Shown: in pieces, positions 9,561-16,257 of the stretch
Layout: each line of letters begins with the position of its first letter
How positions within the stretch are numbered: the first letter of the stretch is position 1
Origin: Mycobacterium sp. AT1
GTDB taxonomy: Bacteria > Actinomycetota > Actinomycetes > Mycobacteriales > Mycobacteriaceae
Assembly (NCBI RefSeq): GCF_002043095.1
Contig: NZ_MVOC01000027.1
Coordinates: 1 to 64,000 of the forward strand
Length of the DNA stretch: 64,000 nucleotides
Direction: 5' to 3'
The notes under the pieces: model-generated
Databases searched by the model: none
Told to the model about the DNA's origin: nothing
The model's input: only the letters and a program-made list of their open reading frames with translations
Program-made: the position numbers and the translations under genes

Positions 9561-10937
9561 ATGCCTGACCAGCCTTTCGGCTTCTCTGCCTCCGACGGTA
9601 AGGGTGACGACCCCGACCGCGACGACCGCAAGAAGGACCCGAACCCCGGGTCGCCGCAGGATCCGTTCGGATTCGGTGGCGGCGACTTCGACATGAACAA
9701 CCTCGGGCAGATCTTCTCCAAGCTCGGCGAGATGTTCAGCGGCGCAGGCAACCCGATGGCTGGCGGCGCGGGGGCGGGACCGGTCAACTACGACTTGGCG
9801 CGTCAGCTCGCGTCCAGTTCGATCGGGTTCGTCAAGCCGGTGCCCGAGCAGACCAGCGCGGCGGTGGCCGACGCGGTGCGACTCGCCGACACATGGCTTG
9901 ACGGCGTCACTCCCCTTCCCGCGGGCACGACGAGCTCGGTCGCGTGGACGCCCAGCGACTGGGTCGACAACACCCTCGCCACCTGGAAGCGGTTGTGCGA
10001 CCCGGTCGCCGAGCAGATGTCGACGGTGTGGGCGTCGGCCCTGCCCGAGGAGGCCAAGGCAATGGCCGGCCCGCTGCTGGCGATGATGACGCAGATGGGC
10101 GGCATGGCCTTCGGGTCTCAGCTTGGCCAGGCCCTCGGCACCCTGTCGCGAGAGGTGCTGACCTCCACCGACATTGGCCTGCCGCTTGGCCCGAAGGGCG
10201 TGGCGGCGCTGATGCCGGAGGCCATCGAGTCGCTCGCCGAGGGTCTCGAGCAGCCCCGCAGCGAGATCATGATGTTCCTCGCGGCACGGGAGGCGGCGCA
10301 CCATCGCCTGTTCAGCCACGTGCCGTGGCTCTCGACGCAGCTCCTCAACGCCGTCGAGGCGTTCGCCCGCGGCATGAAGGTCGACATGAGCGGCATCGAG
10401 GACTTCGCGCAGGGTTTCAACCCCGCCTCGCTCGCCGACCCGACCGCGATGGAACAGCTTCTCAACCAGGGCATCTTCGAGCCGAAGTCGACACCTGAGC
10501 AGATCGCGGCGCTGGAACGTCTCGAGACGCTGCTTGCCCTCATCGAGGGCTGGGTGCAGACCGTGGTGACCGACGCCCTCGGCGACCGCATTCCGGGGAC
10601 CGTGGCGCTCAGCGAGACGCTGCGTCGACGGCGCGCCACCGGCGGGCCCGCCGAACAGACGTTCGCGACGCTGGTCGGTCTGGAACTGCGGCCCCGCAAG
10701 CTGCGGGAGGCCGCGGTGCTGTGGGAGCGGCTGACCCAGGCTGTCGGCGCCGACGCCCGCGACGCGGTGTGGCAGCACCCCGACCTGCTGCCGGGCGCCG
10801 ACGACCTCGACGAACCGGCGGGCTTCATCGACCGAATCGTCGGCGGCGACACCAGCGGCATCGACCAGGCGATCGCCGACCTCGAGAAGGACTTCAACGA
10901 GGACAAGGGCCCCGACGCGGGGCCTGTGGATAACTAA
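9561..10937 (+). CDS. DUF2342 zincin-like putative hydrolase (Rv3195-like)
   Basis: 458 residues. The first 80 are low-complexity (Asp/Lys/Gly), followed by helical segments and the motif AAREAAHHRLFSHVPWL, which I recall as characteristic of the DUF2342 zinicin-like metallopeptidase family. The EAAHH core could bind a metal, but the first His of a classical HExxH is Arg here, so activity is unproven. There is no signal peptide or membrane segment. ATG 9561 is preferred over an in-frame GTG at 9543. It is followed after 35 bp by the ThiF/TOMM-like gene on the same strand, and the two are probably co-transcribed. Confidence 0.8.
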   Translation: MPDQPFGFSASDGKGDDPDRDDRKKDPNPGSPQDPFGFGGGDFDMNNLGQIFSKLGEMFSGAGNPMAGGAGAGPVNYDLARQLASSSIGFVKPVPEQTSAAVADAVRLADTWLDGVTPLPAGTTSSVAWTPSDWVDNTLATWKRLCDPVAEQMSTVWASALPEEAKAMAGPLLAMMTQMGGMAFGSQLGQALGTLSREVLTSTDIGLPLGPKGVAALMPEAIESLAEGLEQPRSEIMMFLAAREAAHHRLFSHVPWLSTQLLNAVEAFARGMKVDMSGIEDFAQGFNPASLADPTAMEQLLNQGIFEPKSTPEQIAALERLETLLALIEGWVQTVVTDALGDRIPGTVALSETLRRRRATGGPAEQTFATLVGLELRPRKLREAAVLWERLTQAVGADARDAVWQHPDLLPGADDLDEPAGFIDRIVGGDTSGIDQAIADLEKDFNEDKGPDAGPVDN

Positions 10938-10972
10938 AGCGCCACATCCCGCCCGCATGGCAGAGTCGGCGC

Positions 10973-11815
10973 ATGTCGAGCCACACGCTCAATCCGGTGA
11001 TGCCGGTGCTCGTCAGGCCCGACGGCGCCGTGCAGGTGGGCTGGGATCCGCGGCGCGCGATGCTCGTCGAGCCACCCGACGGGTTGTCGGCCGGCGCGCT
11101 GGCGGACCTGTTGCGCGCGATGCAGGCCGGGGTGACCACTGGGGAACTGTGCGCGCTGGCGGTGAACCGGGGCATCAGCGACGTCACGGCGATGACCGAT
11201 CTGGTCAGCTCGCTGGTCGACGAGGGTCTCGCGACGACGACCCCGCCGCGCACACGGTCGGCCTCCATCCGCATCCACGGCCGCGGCCCACTGTCGGATC
11301 TGCTCGCGAGCGCGTTGCGCTGTTCGGGGGCGCGCGTGCGGCAGAGCAAGCTGAACCACGCGGGTGTCAGACCGGGGACGACGGATCTGGTGGTGCTGTC
11401 GGACTTCCTGGTCGCCGACCCGCACCTGCTGCGTGAACTACATCAGGCCCGGATCCCGCATTTGCCGGTGTGTGTGCGGGACGGCACCGGTTTGGTCGGC
11501 CCCCTGGTGATCCCCGGGGTGACCAGCTGCCTCGGATGCGCCGACCTCTACCGCAGTGACCGCGACGCGGCGTGGCCGGCGGTCGCCGCCCAGTTGCGCG
11601 ACGCCGTCGGCAGCGCCGACCGGGCCACGATGCTCGGCACCGCCGCGCTGGCCCTAAGTCAGGTGGACCGCGTCATCCAGGCCGTCCACGAATCCGACGA
11701 CCCGAGCCGGGCTGGTGACCCGCCGCCGACCCTGGACACGACGTTGGAATTCGACGTGCGCACCGGGTCGACGACCAGCAGGCGATGGTCACGTCACCCG
11801 CGGTGTGAGTGCTGA
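10973..11815 (+). CDS. ThiF/TOMM cyclodehydratase-like protein, orphan (Rv3196-like)
   Basis: 280 residues. The N-terminal 90 residues resemble the leader-peptide-binding winged-helix part of TOMM (thiazole/oxazole-modified microcin) cyclodehydratase partner proteins. The middle is a degenerate E1/ThiF Rossmann-like domain (SIRIHGRGPLSDLLASAL, TDLVVLSDF). Four cysteines sit as in the zinc site of such proteins: C186 and C189 (CLGC), and C278 and C280 (CEC) at the extreme C-terminus. The ATP-binding residues of an active E1 are not obvious. No YcaO gene, precursor peptide or transporter is seen nearby, so this may be an adapter with another role. It overlaps the next, convergent gene by 22 bp. 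Confidence 0.7.
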   Translation: MSSHTLNPVMPVLVRPDGAVQVGWDPRRAMLVEPPDGLSAGALADLLRAMQAGVTTGELCALAVNRGISDVTAMTDLVSSLVDEGLATTTPPRTRSASIRIHGRGPLSDLLASALRCSGARVRQSKLNHAGVRPGTTDLVVLSDFLVADPHLLRELHQARIPHLPVCVRDGTGLVGPLVIPGVTSCLGCADLYRSDRDAAWPAVAAQLRDAVGSADRATMLGTAALALSQVDRVIQAVHESDDPSRAGDPPPTLDTTLEFDVRTGSTTSRRWSRHPRCEC

Positions 11816-12201
11816 GCTCGCCCCTGCTTTGCGGCGGCGAAGGTGCCGACGACGTCGGCGAACCGCTTGACGTCCGAAAGGCGTTCGGCGGCAACCGCAT
11901 TCTCCGCAACCAGCCATCGGGTTTCTAATCGGACCAGCCGCAGTGCGGGCACCGCGGCTTCGAAGACACGGGTGCTCGACTGGGCGTCGGCGACGATGTC
12001 GACCTGGATCGGTCCGCCGTCGACGCGGACGACCGTGACCGTGCACGACTCCTTCGTCACGCGGATCCGGCCCACGTCGGCCTCACCGCCCGCGCCGATC
12101 TGAATGATCCCGTCCAGAAGGGGCACGCTGAGTTCGATCGTTCCGAGCGACATCTCGTCGAGACGGTCGGAGGGGAACGTCTCAGTTGTGGCTTCCGACA
12201 T
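11794..12201 (-). CDS. Conserved-looking hypothetical protein, third gene of the L28 operon
   Basis: 135 residues, no family recognised. The sequence alternates hydrophobic beta-like stretches (TIELSVPLLDGIIQIGAG, CTVTVVRVDGGPIQVDIVAD) with a helical C-terminal part (SDVKRFADVVGTFAAAKQG) and a His-containing tail. ATG 12201 is preferred: it overlaps the end of the preceding Cys-rich gene by 20 bp, which is typical of translational coupling. A longer frame to 12342 runs entirely through that gene. Its place behind the alternative L28 gene suggests it is expressed under zinc limitation. Function unknown. Confidence 0.6.
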   Translation of the reverse strand: MSEATTETFPSDRLDEMSLGTIELSVPLLDGIIQIGAGGEADVGRIRVTKESCTVTVVRVDGGPIQVDIVADAQSSTRVFEAAVPALRLVRLETRWLVAENAVAAERLSDVKRFADVVGTFAAAKQGRAQHSHRG

Positions 12202-12568
12202 GGCTTCTCGTGTCCCACCGCACGCTGAGCGGGGCGCTCCAGTCGCCGCGCTCGATCCAACGGCACACGGCACGGACCTCCTTCGCACCCTCGACCGGGC
12301 CGAGCCACCGGGCCGGACCTTCTGGTCGACGATCGGTTCCACACGGTTGCACCACTACGGTGACCCCGCCCGGGGCGGATCCGGTGCAGGCCTGCCGCTC
12401 CAACAGGCATCCGGTGGTGACGAGCATTCCGTGCGGGCAGCTGCGGACCGTCGCCTTCAAGGCGTCGAGTGCGGCCGACCCGGCGTCAGGTGCGCACGCC
12501 GTGCAGACGACGACGGTGAAGGGATTCCGCGTTGTCGCCACGTTCCGGCGGATGTCGTTGCGCGCCAT
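12182..12568 (-). CDS. Cys-rich small protein, possibly thioredoxin-fold [2Fe-2S]-like
   Basis: 128 residues with seven cysteines: C22 and C25 (CTAC), C44 (SCPHG), C54, C61, C76 (QPCG) and C102. The spacing CxxC...C...C...C recalls thioredoxin-like [2Fe-2S] or DUF1636-type metal proteins, but I cannot name the family firmly. Its start overlaps the stop of rpmB (TGATG, sharing the A at 12568), so translation is coupled to the alternative L28. That makes it a candidate zinc-starvation protein. A Cys-rich protein in an operon likely induced by zinc loss could bind an Fe-S cluster or scavenge metal; this is inference. Confidence 0.65.
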   Translation of the reverse strand: MARNDIRRNVATTRNPFTVVVCTACAPDAGSAALDALKATVRSCPHGMLVTTGCLLERQACTGSAPGGVTVVVQPCGTDRRPEGPARWLGPVEGAKEVRAVCRWIERGDWSAPLSVRWDTRSHVGSHN

Positions 12569-12804
12569 CAGATTCGCTGCCCCGAGGCGCGCAGCCGGCC
12601 GATCACCGCTTCGATTCCGTCACGGTCGATCACCTTGATGCCCTTGGCGCTGACTCGCAGCGTGACGCGCCGCCCCTCTGATGGCACGTAGTAGGTCTTG
12701 CGTTGAATGTTGGGCGACCAACGCCTGCGGGTGCGACGCCCCGAGTGGGACACCGCGTTGCCGAAACTTGGTGCGCGGCCGGTGATCTGACAATGAGCGG
12801 ACAA
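12568..12804 (-). CDS. rpmB: Ribosomal protein bL28, alternative zinc-independent paralogue
   Basis: 78 residues, typical L28 size and sequence ([47 protein letters not shown]). It has one Cys and lacks the paired CxxC of zinc-binding L28, so it fits the C-minus paralogues that mycobacteria use when zinc is scarce. The start is taken as TTG 12804, since AAGGAGAGG lies 6 bases upstream; the GTG at 12828 lies before that site. It is divergent from the CobW-like gene with two Zur-box-like palindromes between them. It heads an apparent three-gene operon with overlapping reading frames. Confidence 0.88.
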   Translation of the reverse strand: MSAHCQITGRAPSFGNAVSHSGRRTRRRWSPNIQRKTYYVPSEGRRVTLRVSAKGIKVIDRDGIEAVIGRLRASGQRI

Positions 12805-12835
12805 CGGAACCCTCTCCTTCGACGGCACCCCTTAA

Positions 12836-12850
12836 CGACAATGATTTTCG
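12836..12850. promoter_or_regulatory. Zur-box-like palindrome, rpmB-proximal
   Basis: CGACAATGATTTTCG: 12 of the 14 non-centre positions are self-complementary around the centre at 12843. It agrees with the mycobacterial Zur consensus as I remember it (about TGAAAATCATTTTCA) at 12 of 15 positions on the minus strand. It lies 32 bases upstream of the rpmB start, where a repressor would block the promoter. Confidence 0.6.
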
Positions 12851-12889
12851 ACAAGCGCCGTCTTGGACTGTACCGTCATCACCAGTTAA

Positions 12890-12904
12890 TGACAATCGTT
12901 TCCA
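12890..12904. promoter_or_regulatory. Zur-box-like palindrome, CobW-like-gene-proximal
   Basis: TGACAATCGTTTCCA agrees with the remembered Zur consensus at 12 of 15 positions. It lies directly before the AAGGAGGAG ribosome binding site (12907-12915) of the CobW-like gene. Together with the box at 12836 it gives each divergent gene its own operator. Confidence 0.55.
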
Positions 12905-12920
12905 ACAAGGAGGAGAATTG

Positions 12921-14117
12921 GTGCGCACACCCGTGCTGCTGACGGCCGGCCAGGGCGACACCGACGCCGTCACCGCCACGCTGATGCGGCGGCCGGGGAC
13001 CCTCGTCGTCGCGCACAGATTCGACGGACACGTGGTGCGACGCACTCTCGCGATGCTCGTGCACGGCGTCCTCGACACCTCGGAGACGGCGCTCGAGCTG
13101 GCCCACGGCTGCGTCGCCTGCACCGTCCGCAACGACCTGCTGGTACTGCTGCGGAGGTTGCACCGCCGCGACGACGTCGACCGGATCGTGGTCCACCTCG
13201 CGCCATGGCTTGAACCCGAGCCGATCTGCTGGGCGATCAACCACGTCAAGGTCAGCCTCGGCCCCGGGTACCTGGACGGACCCGCCGCCCGCGACGTCGA
13301 CGTCCACGCCGTCATCACCTGCGTGGACGTCGAACGCTGGCTGCCACGGGCCCTCGGCGACGACGAACTCGACGACGGGCGGACCGTCGCCCAAGTCGTC
13401 GTCGGCCAAGCCGAATTCGCCGACGTCCTCGTCCCGTCCCACCCCGAAGCCACCACGTTGGCCGTGCTGCGCCGCCTCGCCCCCCGCGCCCGCATCACCG
13501 TCGGAACCGACCACGTCGAGATGGCGCTCGCGCACCTGGAACCCGACGCCCGCCGCGGTCGCAGCGACTCCCCGCACGGACCCCTGCTCGCCGGCCAGCC
13601 GCCGCTCGGCGGTGACGGCGCCGTCCAGCTCGTCGAGTTCTCCGCACGGCGGCCGTTCCACCCGCAGCGCCTACATGCCGCCGTCGACCTGCTGCTCGAC
13701 GGGGTGATCCGCACCAGAGGCAGGCTCTGGCTGGCCACCCAGTCGCGGCACGCGATGTGGCTGCAGTCTGCGGGCGGCGGGCTCCGCGTCGACCCCGCAG
13801 GCACCTGGCTCGCTGCGATGACCGCCTCCGAGCTGGCCTACGTCGACCCGGAACGCCGCGCACTCGCCGACCTGATCTGGTCCGAGGACCACGGCGACCG
13901 CCACATCTCGATGACGGTCCTGGCCTGCGGCGCGTCAGCCGACGACATCCGCAGCGCACTCCAGGCGGCACTGCTGACCGACGACGAGATGGCCATACCG
14001 GCGCAGTGGGCCGACTACCCCGACCCGTTCGGCGAGTGGCACGAGGACCCCTGCGACGACCCGACCGAGCCCGCGACCGACGACGCCACCTCGAACCGGC
14101 GGACCACCGAGTCATGA
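12921..14117 (+). CDS. CobW/COG0523-like protein lacking a canonical P-loop (Rv0106-like)
   Basis: 398 residues. The fold follows COG0523 (CobW/YjiA) G3E proteins: an N-terminal beta strand and loop, the family metal motif GCVAC (C64, C67; canonical GCxCC), and a CobW C-terminal domain from about residue 240. The P-loop position reads LTAGQGDTDAVT and lacks the Lys-Ser/Thr of a working GTPase site. The tail is Asp/Glu/Thr-rich. In mycobacteria a COG0523-like factor encoded with the zinc-independent ribosomal proteins (Mrf) recruits the hibernation factor Mpy to ribosomes under zinc starvation; I recall this from the literature, and whether this protein is that factor is inference. GTG 12921 fits the AAGGAGGAG site 5 bases upstream. 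Confidence 0.75.
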   Translation: MRTPVLLTAGQGDTDAVTATLMRRPGTLVVAHRFDGHVVRRTLAMLVHGVLDTSETALELAHGCVACTVRNDLLVLLRRLHRRDDVDRIVVHLAPWLEPEPICWAINHVKVSLGPGYLDGPAARDVDVHAVITCVDVERWLPRALGDDELDDGRTVAQVVVGQAEFADVLVPSHPEATTLAVLRRLAPRARITVGTDHVEMALAHLEPDARRGRSDSPHGPLLAGQPPLGGDGAVQLVEFSARRPFHPQRLHAAVDLLLDGVIRTRGRLWLATQSRHAMWLQSAGGGLRVDPAGTWLAAMTASELAYVDPERRALADLIWSEDHGDRHISMTVLACGASADDIRSALQAALLTDDEMAIPAQWADYPDPFGEWHEDPCDDPTEPATDDATSNRRTTES

Positions 14118-14171
14118 TTCCGTAGCCACGCTCGATGGTCCGTCCCCAGCTTCGTAATGGATGATGGTGGG

Positions 14172-15497
14172 GTGGCAGACATCAAGCGCGGACGAGCAGC
14201 CAGGAACGCCAAGCTCGCCAGCTTGCCGGTCGGCATCGCAGGCCGCGCGGCGCTGGGAATCGGCAAACGACTGACGGGCTCGTCCAAGGACGAAGTCAAC
14301 GCCGAGATGATGGAGAAGGCCGCCAACCAGCTCTTCACCGTCCTCGGCGAACTCAAGGGCGGAGCGATGAAGGTCGGCCAAGCCCTGTCCGTCATGGAGG
14401 CCGCCGTACCCGAGCAGTTCGGCGAGCCCTACCGCGAAGCGTTGACCAAACTGCAGAAGGACGCCCCGCCGCTGCCCGCGGCGAAGGTGCACCGCGTGCT
14501 CGACGCCCAGCTCGGCACCAAGTGGCGCGAGCGGTTCACCTCCTTCGACGACTCCCCCATCGCCTCGGCGAGCATCGGCCAGGTCCACAAGGCGGTGTGG
14601 TCCGACGGCCGCGAGGTGGCCGTCAAGATCCAATACCCGGGCGCCGACGAAGCCCTGCGCGCCGACCTGAAGACCATGAAGCGAATGGTCTCGGTCTTTC
14701 GCCAACTCGCCCCGGGAGCCGACGTCCAAGGCGTGGTCGACGAACTGATCGAACGCACCGAGATGGAACTCGACTACCGGCTGGAGGCGGCCAACCAACG
14801 CGCCTTCGCCAAGGGATACCGCGACGACCCGCACTTCGTGGTTCCGGCGGTCGTGGCGAGCGCGCCGAAGGTCGTCGTCGCGGAGTGGATCGAAGGCGTC
14901 CCGATGGCCCAGATCATCCGCACCGGCACACCCGAACAGCGCGACGTCATGGGAACGCGACTCTTCGAACTGACCTACGGCGCACCGAGTCGCATCGAAA
15001 TGATGCACGGTGACGCACATCCCGGCAATTTCATGCTGCTGCCAGGGGACAAGATGGGAATCCTCGACTTCGGCGCCGTCGCGCCGATGCCCGGTGGCCT
15101 CCCCGTCGAACTCGGCCTCATGGTGCGTTACGCACTCGCCAAGGACTACGACAACCTGCTGCCCACCATGGAGAAGATCGGCTTCATCCAGAAGGGCCAA
15201 AAGGGTGAGCAGGTCTCACCCCGCGAAATCGACGAAATGTTGCGCCAGTACGTCGAACCGGTGCAGGTCGACGAATTCCACTACACCCGCAAGTGGCTGC
15301 AGAAGATGGCCGCCGCCAACATGGACATCTCGGCCGACGCGATCAGGACCGCCCGCGCGATGGACCTGCCTGCCAACTTGGCCATCCCCATGCGGGTCAT
15401 CGCATCCGTGGTCGCGATCTCGTGTCAGCTCGACGCCCACGTGCCGACCAAAGCCCTTGCGCTCGAACTCATTCCGGGGTTTGCAGAGGTTGCCTAG
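14172..15497 (+). CDS. ABC1/UbiB-type atypical kinase (Rv3197-like)
   Basis: 441 residues. ABC1 family features include the KxGQ-like motif (MKVGQALSVME), the Ala-rich loop ASASIGQVH in place of a glycine-rich loop, VAVKIQYPG (catalytic-site Lys), EMELDYRLEAANQ, the catalytic loop HGDAHPGNF and the metal-binding DFG (ILDFGAV). The family includes UbiB/COQ8 ATPases that act in quinone pathways; the mycobacterial member has no proven substrate. GTG 14172 (encoding MADIKRGRAARN) is chosen because it matches the N-terminus I recall for mycobacterial orthologues; ATG 14157 is the alternative. It is convergent with whiB7 across a long hairpin. Confidence 0.88.
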   Translation: MADIKRGRAARNAKLASLPVGIAGRAALGIGKRLTGSSKDEVNAEMMEKAANQLFTVLGELKGGAMKVGQALSVMEAAVPEQFGEPYREALTKLQKDAPPLPAAKVHRVLDAQLGTKWRERFTSFDDSPIASASIGQVHKAVWSDGREVAVKIQYPGADEALRADLKTMKRMVSVFRQLAPGADVQGVVDELIERTEMELDYRLEAANQRAFAKGYRDDPHFVVPAVVASAPKVVVAEWIEGVPMAQIIRTGTPEQRDVMGTRLFELTYGAPSRIEMMHGDAHPGNFMLLPGDKMGILDFGAVAPMPGGLPVELGLMVRYALAKDYDNLLPTMEKIGFIQKGQKGEQVSPREIDEMLRQYVEPVQVDEFHYTRKWLQKMAAANMDISADAIRTARAMDLPANLAIPMRVIASVVAISCQLDAHVPTKALALELIPGFAEVA

Positions 15498-15526
15498 CTC
15501 CAGCAACACGTGGAGCTAGGCAACCT
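15487..15526. terminator. Bidirectional hairpin terminator between ABC1 kinase and whiB7
   Basis: Perfect 16-bp stem (arms 15487-15502 and 15511-15526, beginning AGGTTGCC) with an 8-base loop. It includes the stop codon of the kinase gene and ends 8 bases short of the whiB7 stop. It lacks a T run, as do many mycobacterial terminators. It probably ends both convergent transcripts. Confidence 0.75.
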
Positions 15527-15534
15527 CGCGCCGG

Positions 15535-15825
15535 CTACGCGGCTGCCGGGTCGGCAACCGGGTCCTTCCCGTCCTTGCGCGGCCGACCCCTCGGCCGCTT
15601 GCGCGCCACGATGGTGCCGCGGTCGATGATCTCGCCGCCCCAAACTCCCCATGGCTCTTGACGTTCCAGTGCCTCGGCGAGGCACTGACGGCGGATCGGG
15701 CACTCGGCGCACAGCACCTTGGCCCGCTCGAGCTCCATCGGGTTCTCGGCGAACCACAGGTCTGGGTCGTTCAGGTGGCAAGGTACTGCCGGGAACGATC
15801 TTTCGCGGCATGTCTGCGGAGACAT
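15535..15825 (-). CDS. whiB7: WhiB7 redox-sensitive transcriptional activator of intrinsic antibiotic resistance
   Basis: 96 residues. The four [4Fe-4S] ligands are C16, C39, C42 and C48 (CxxC then C); an extra Cys is at 6. The WhiB signature GVWGG is at 60-64. The C-terminal AT-hook RGRPRK (79-84) distinguishes WhiB7 and binds AT-rich DNA next to the -35 element. Known role: it partners SigA region 4 and activates drug-resistance genes (for example efflux and erm) after ribosome stress. ATG 15825 is used; a TTG at 15852 would add nine residues. A long leader with its own small ORF and attenuator hairpin precedes it. Confidence 0.95.
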   Translation of the reverse strand: MSPQTCRERSFPAVPCHLNDPDLWFAENPMELERAKVLCAECPIRRQCLAEALERQEPWGVWGGEIIDRGTIVARKRPRGRPRKDGKDPVADPAAA

Positions 15826-15913
15826 GTCCGAATCACCTTCTTCCTGGTCCAAGTCGATCAGCTGACGTCTGATGGATCTGAGACCAGGAGTTCGGGTGTC
15901 CCCGAAAGCAATC

Positions 15914-15948
15914 TGGCCACGGATCCGGTGGTGTCGGGTCCGTGGCCA
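15914..15948 (-). promoter_or_regulatory. Attenuator hairpin in the whiB7 leader
   Basis: Perfect 10-bp stem TGGCCACGGA/TCCGTGGCCA (arms 15914-15923 and 15939-15948, 15-base loop). On the minus strand it is followed by GATTGCTTTCGG, a weak U-rich stretch. It starts 19 nt after the stop codon of the leader ORF and lies 89 nt before the whiB7 start. A second small stem (TTCGGG/CCCGAA, 15891-15906) follows at once. The layout fits translation-coupled attenuation, in which a stalled ribosome on the leader ORF prevents termination. Confidence 0.65.
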
Positions 15949-15967
15949 ATGTGGCTTTCGTGGGTAC

Positions 15968-16156
15968 CTAGGTGGTCCCCCGATTCACGGACGCGACGGT
16001 CGCGGCGGCGGCGCGTCGCTTGTACGCCGGAATGGCGCCATGCATCGCGACCGACGGATGCCCGGCCGGCATGGCGGGCCCTGCGACGGTGAGGGGCGAC
16101 GACGTGACGACAGCGTTGGCAATGGCTACGCCGGAGTAGTACTGGGTGAAATTCAC
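15968..16156 (-). CDS. Upstream leader ORF (uORF) of whiB7
   Basis: 62 codons starting with GTG, preceded by a strong GGGAGGGGAG site four bases away. The N-terminus is MNFTQYYSGVAIANAV. It lies wholly inside the long 5' leader, about 36 nt after the predicted transcription start, and ends 19 nt before the attenuator stem. Leader ORFs are known to couple ribosome inhibition to whiB7 induction in mycobacteria; the exact peptide here is read from the sequence. It probably acts through its translation rather than as a protein. Confidence 0.6.
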   Translation of the reverse strand: MNFTQYYSGVAIANAVVTSSPLTVAGPAMPAGHPSVAMHGAIPAYKRRAAAATVASVNRGTT

Positions 16157-16198
16157 GTGACTCCCCTCCCTTCGAATCGACTGGATTAGACGGTTATG

Positions 16199-16236
16199 AG
16201 ACTAAACGCTGAGAGCGTAATTCGACAAGCAATTTT
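16199..16236 (-). promoter_or_regulatory. whiB7 promoter with AT-rich WhiB7 box
   Basis: On the minus strand TTGTCG (16223-16228) and TAGTCT (16199-16204) are 18 bases apart. The block AAAATT (16231-16236) lies two bases upstream of the -35 element, the position where WhiB7's AT-hook binds in its own regulon. This predicts autoregulation and a transcript starting near 16192, giving a leader of about 370 nt. The promoter lies 22 bases downstream of the uvrD2 stop. Confidence 0.65.
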
Positions 16237-16257
16237 CTGACCTGCGGTTTCGTTCTC

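Noticed and set aside
9240-10958. 572-codon minus-strand frame over the DUF2342 gene
   Set aside because: Low-complexity His/Arg-rich translation with no domain; the plus-strand frame has the recognisable motif.
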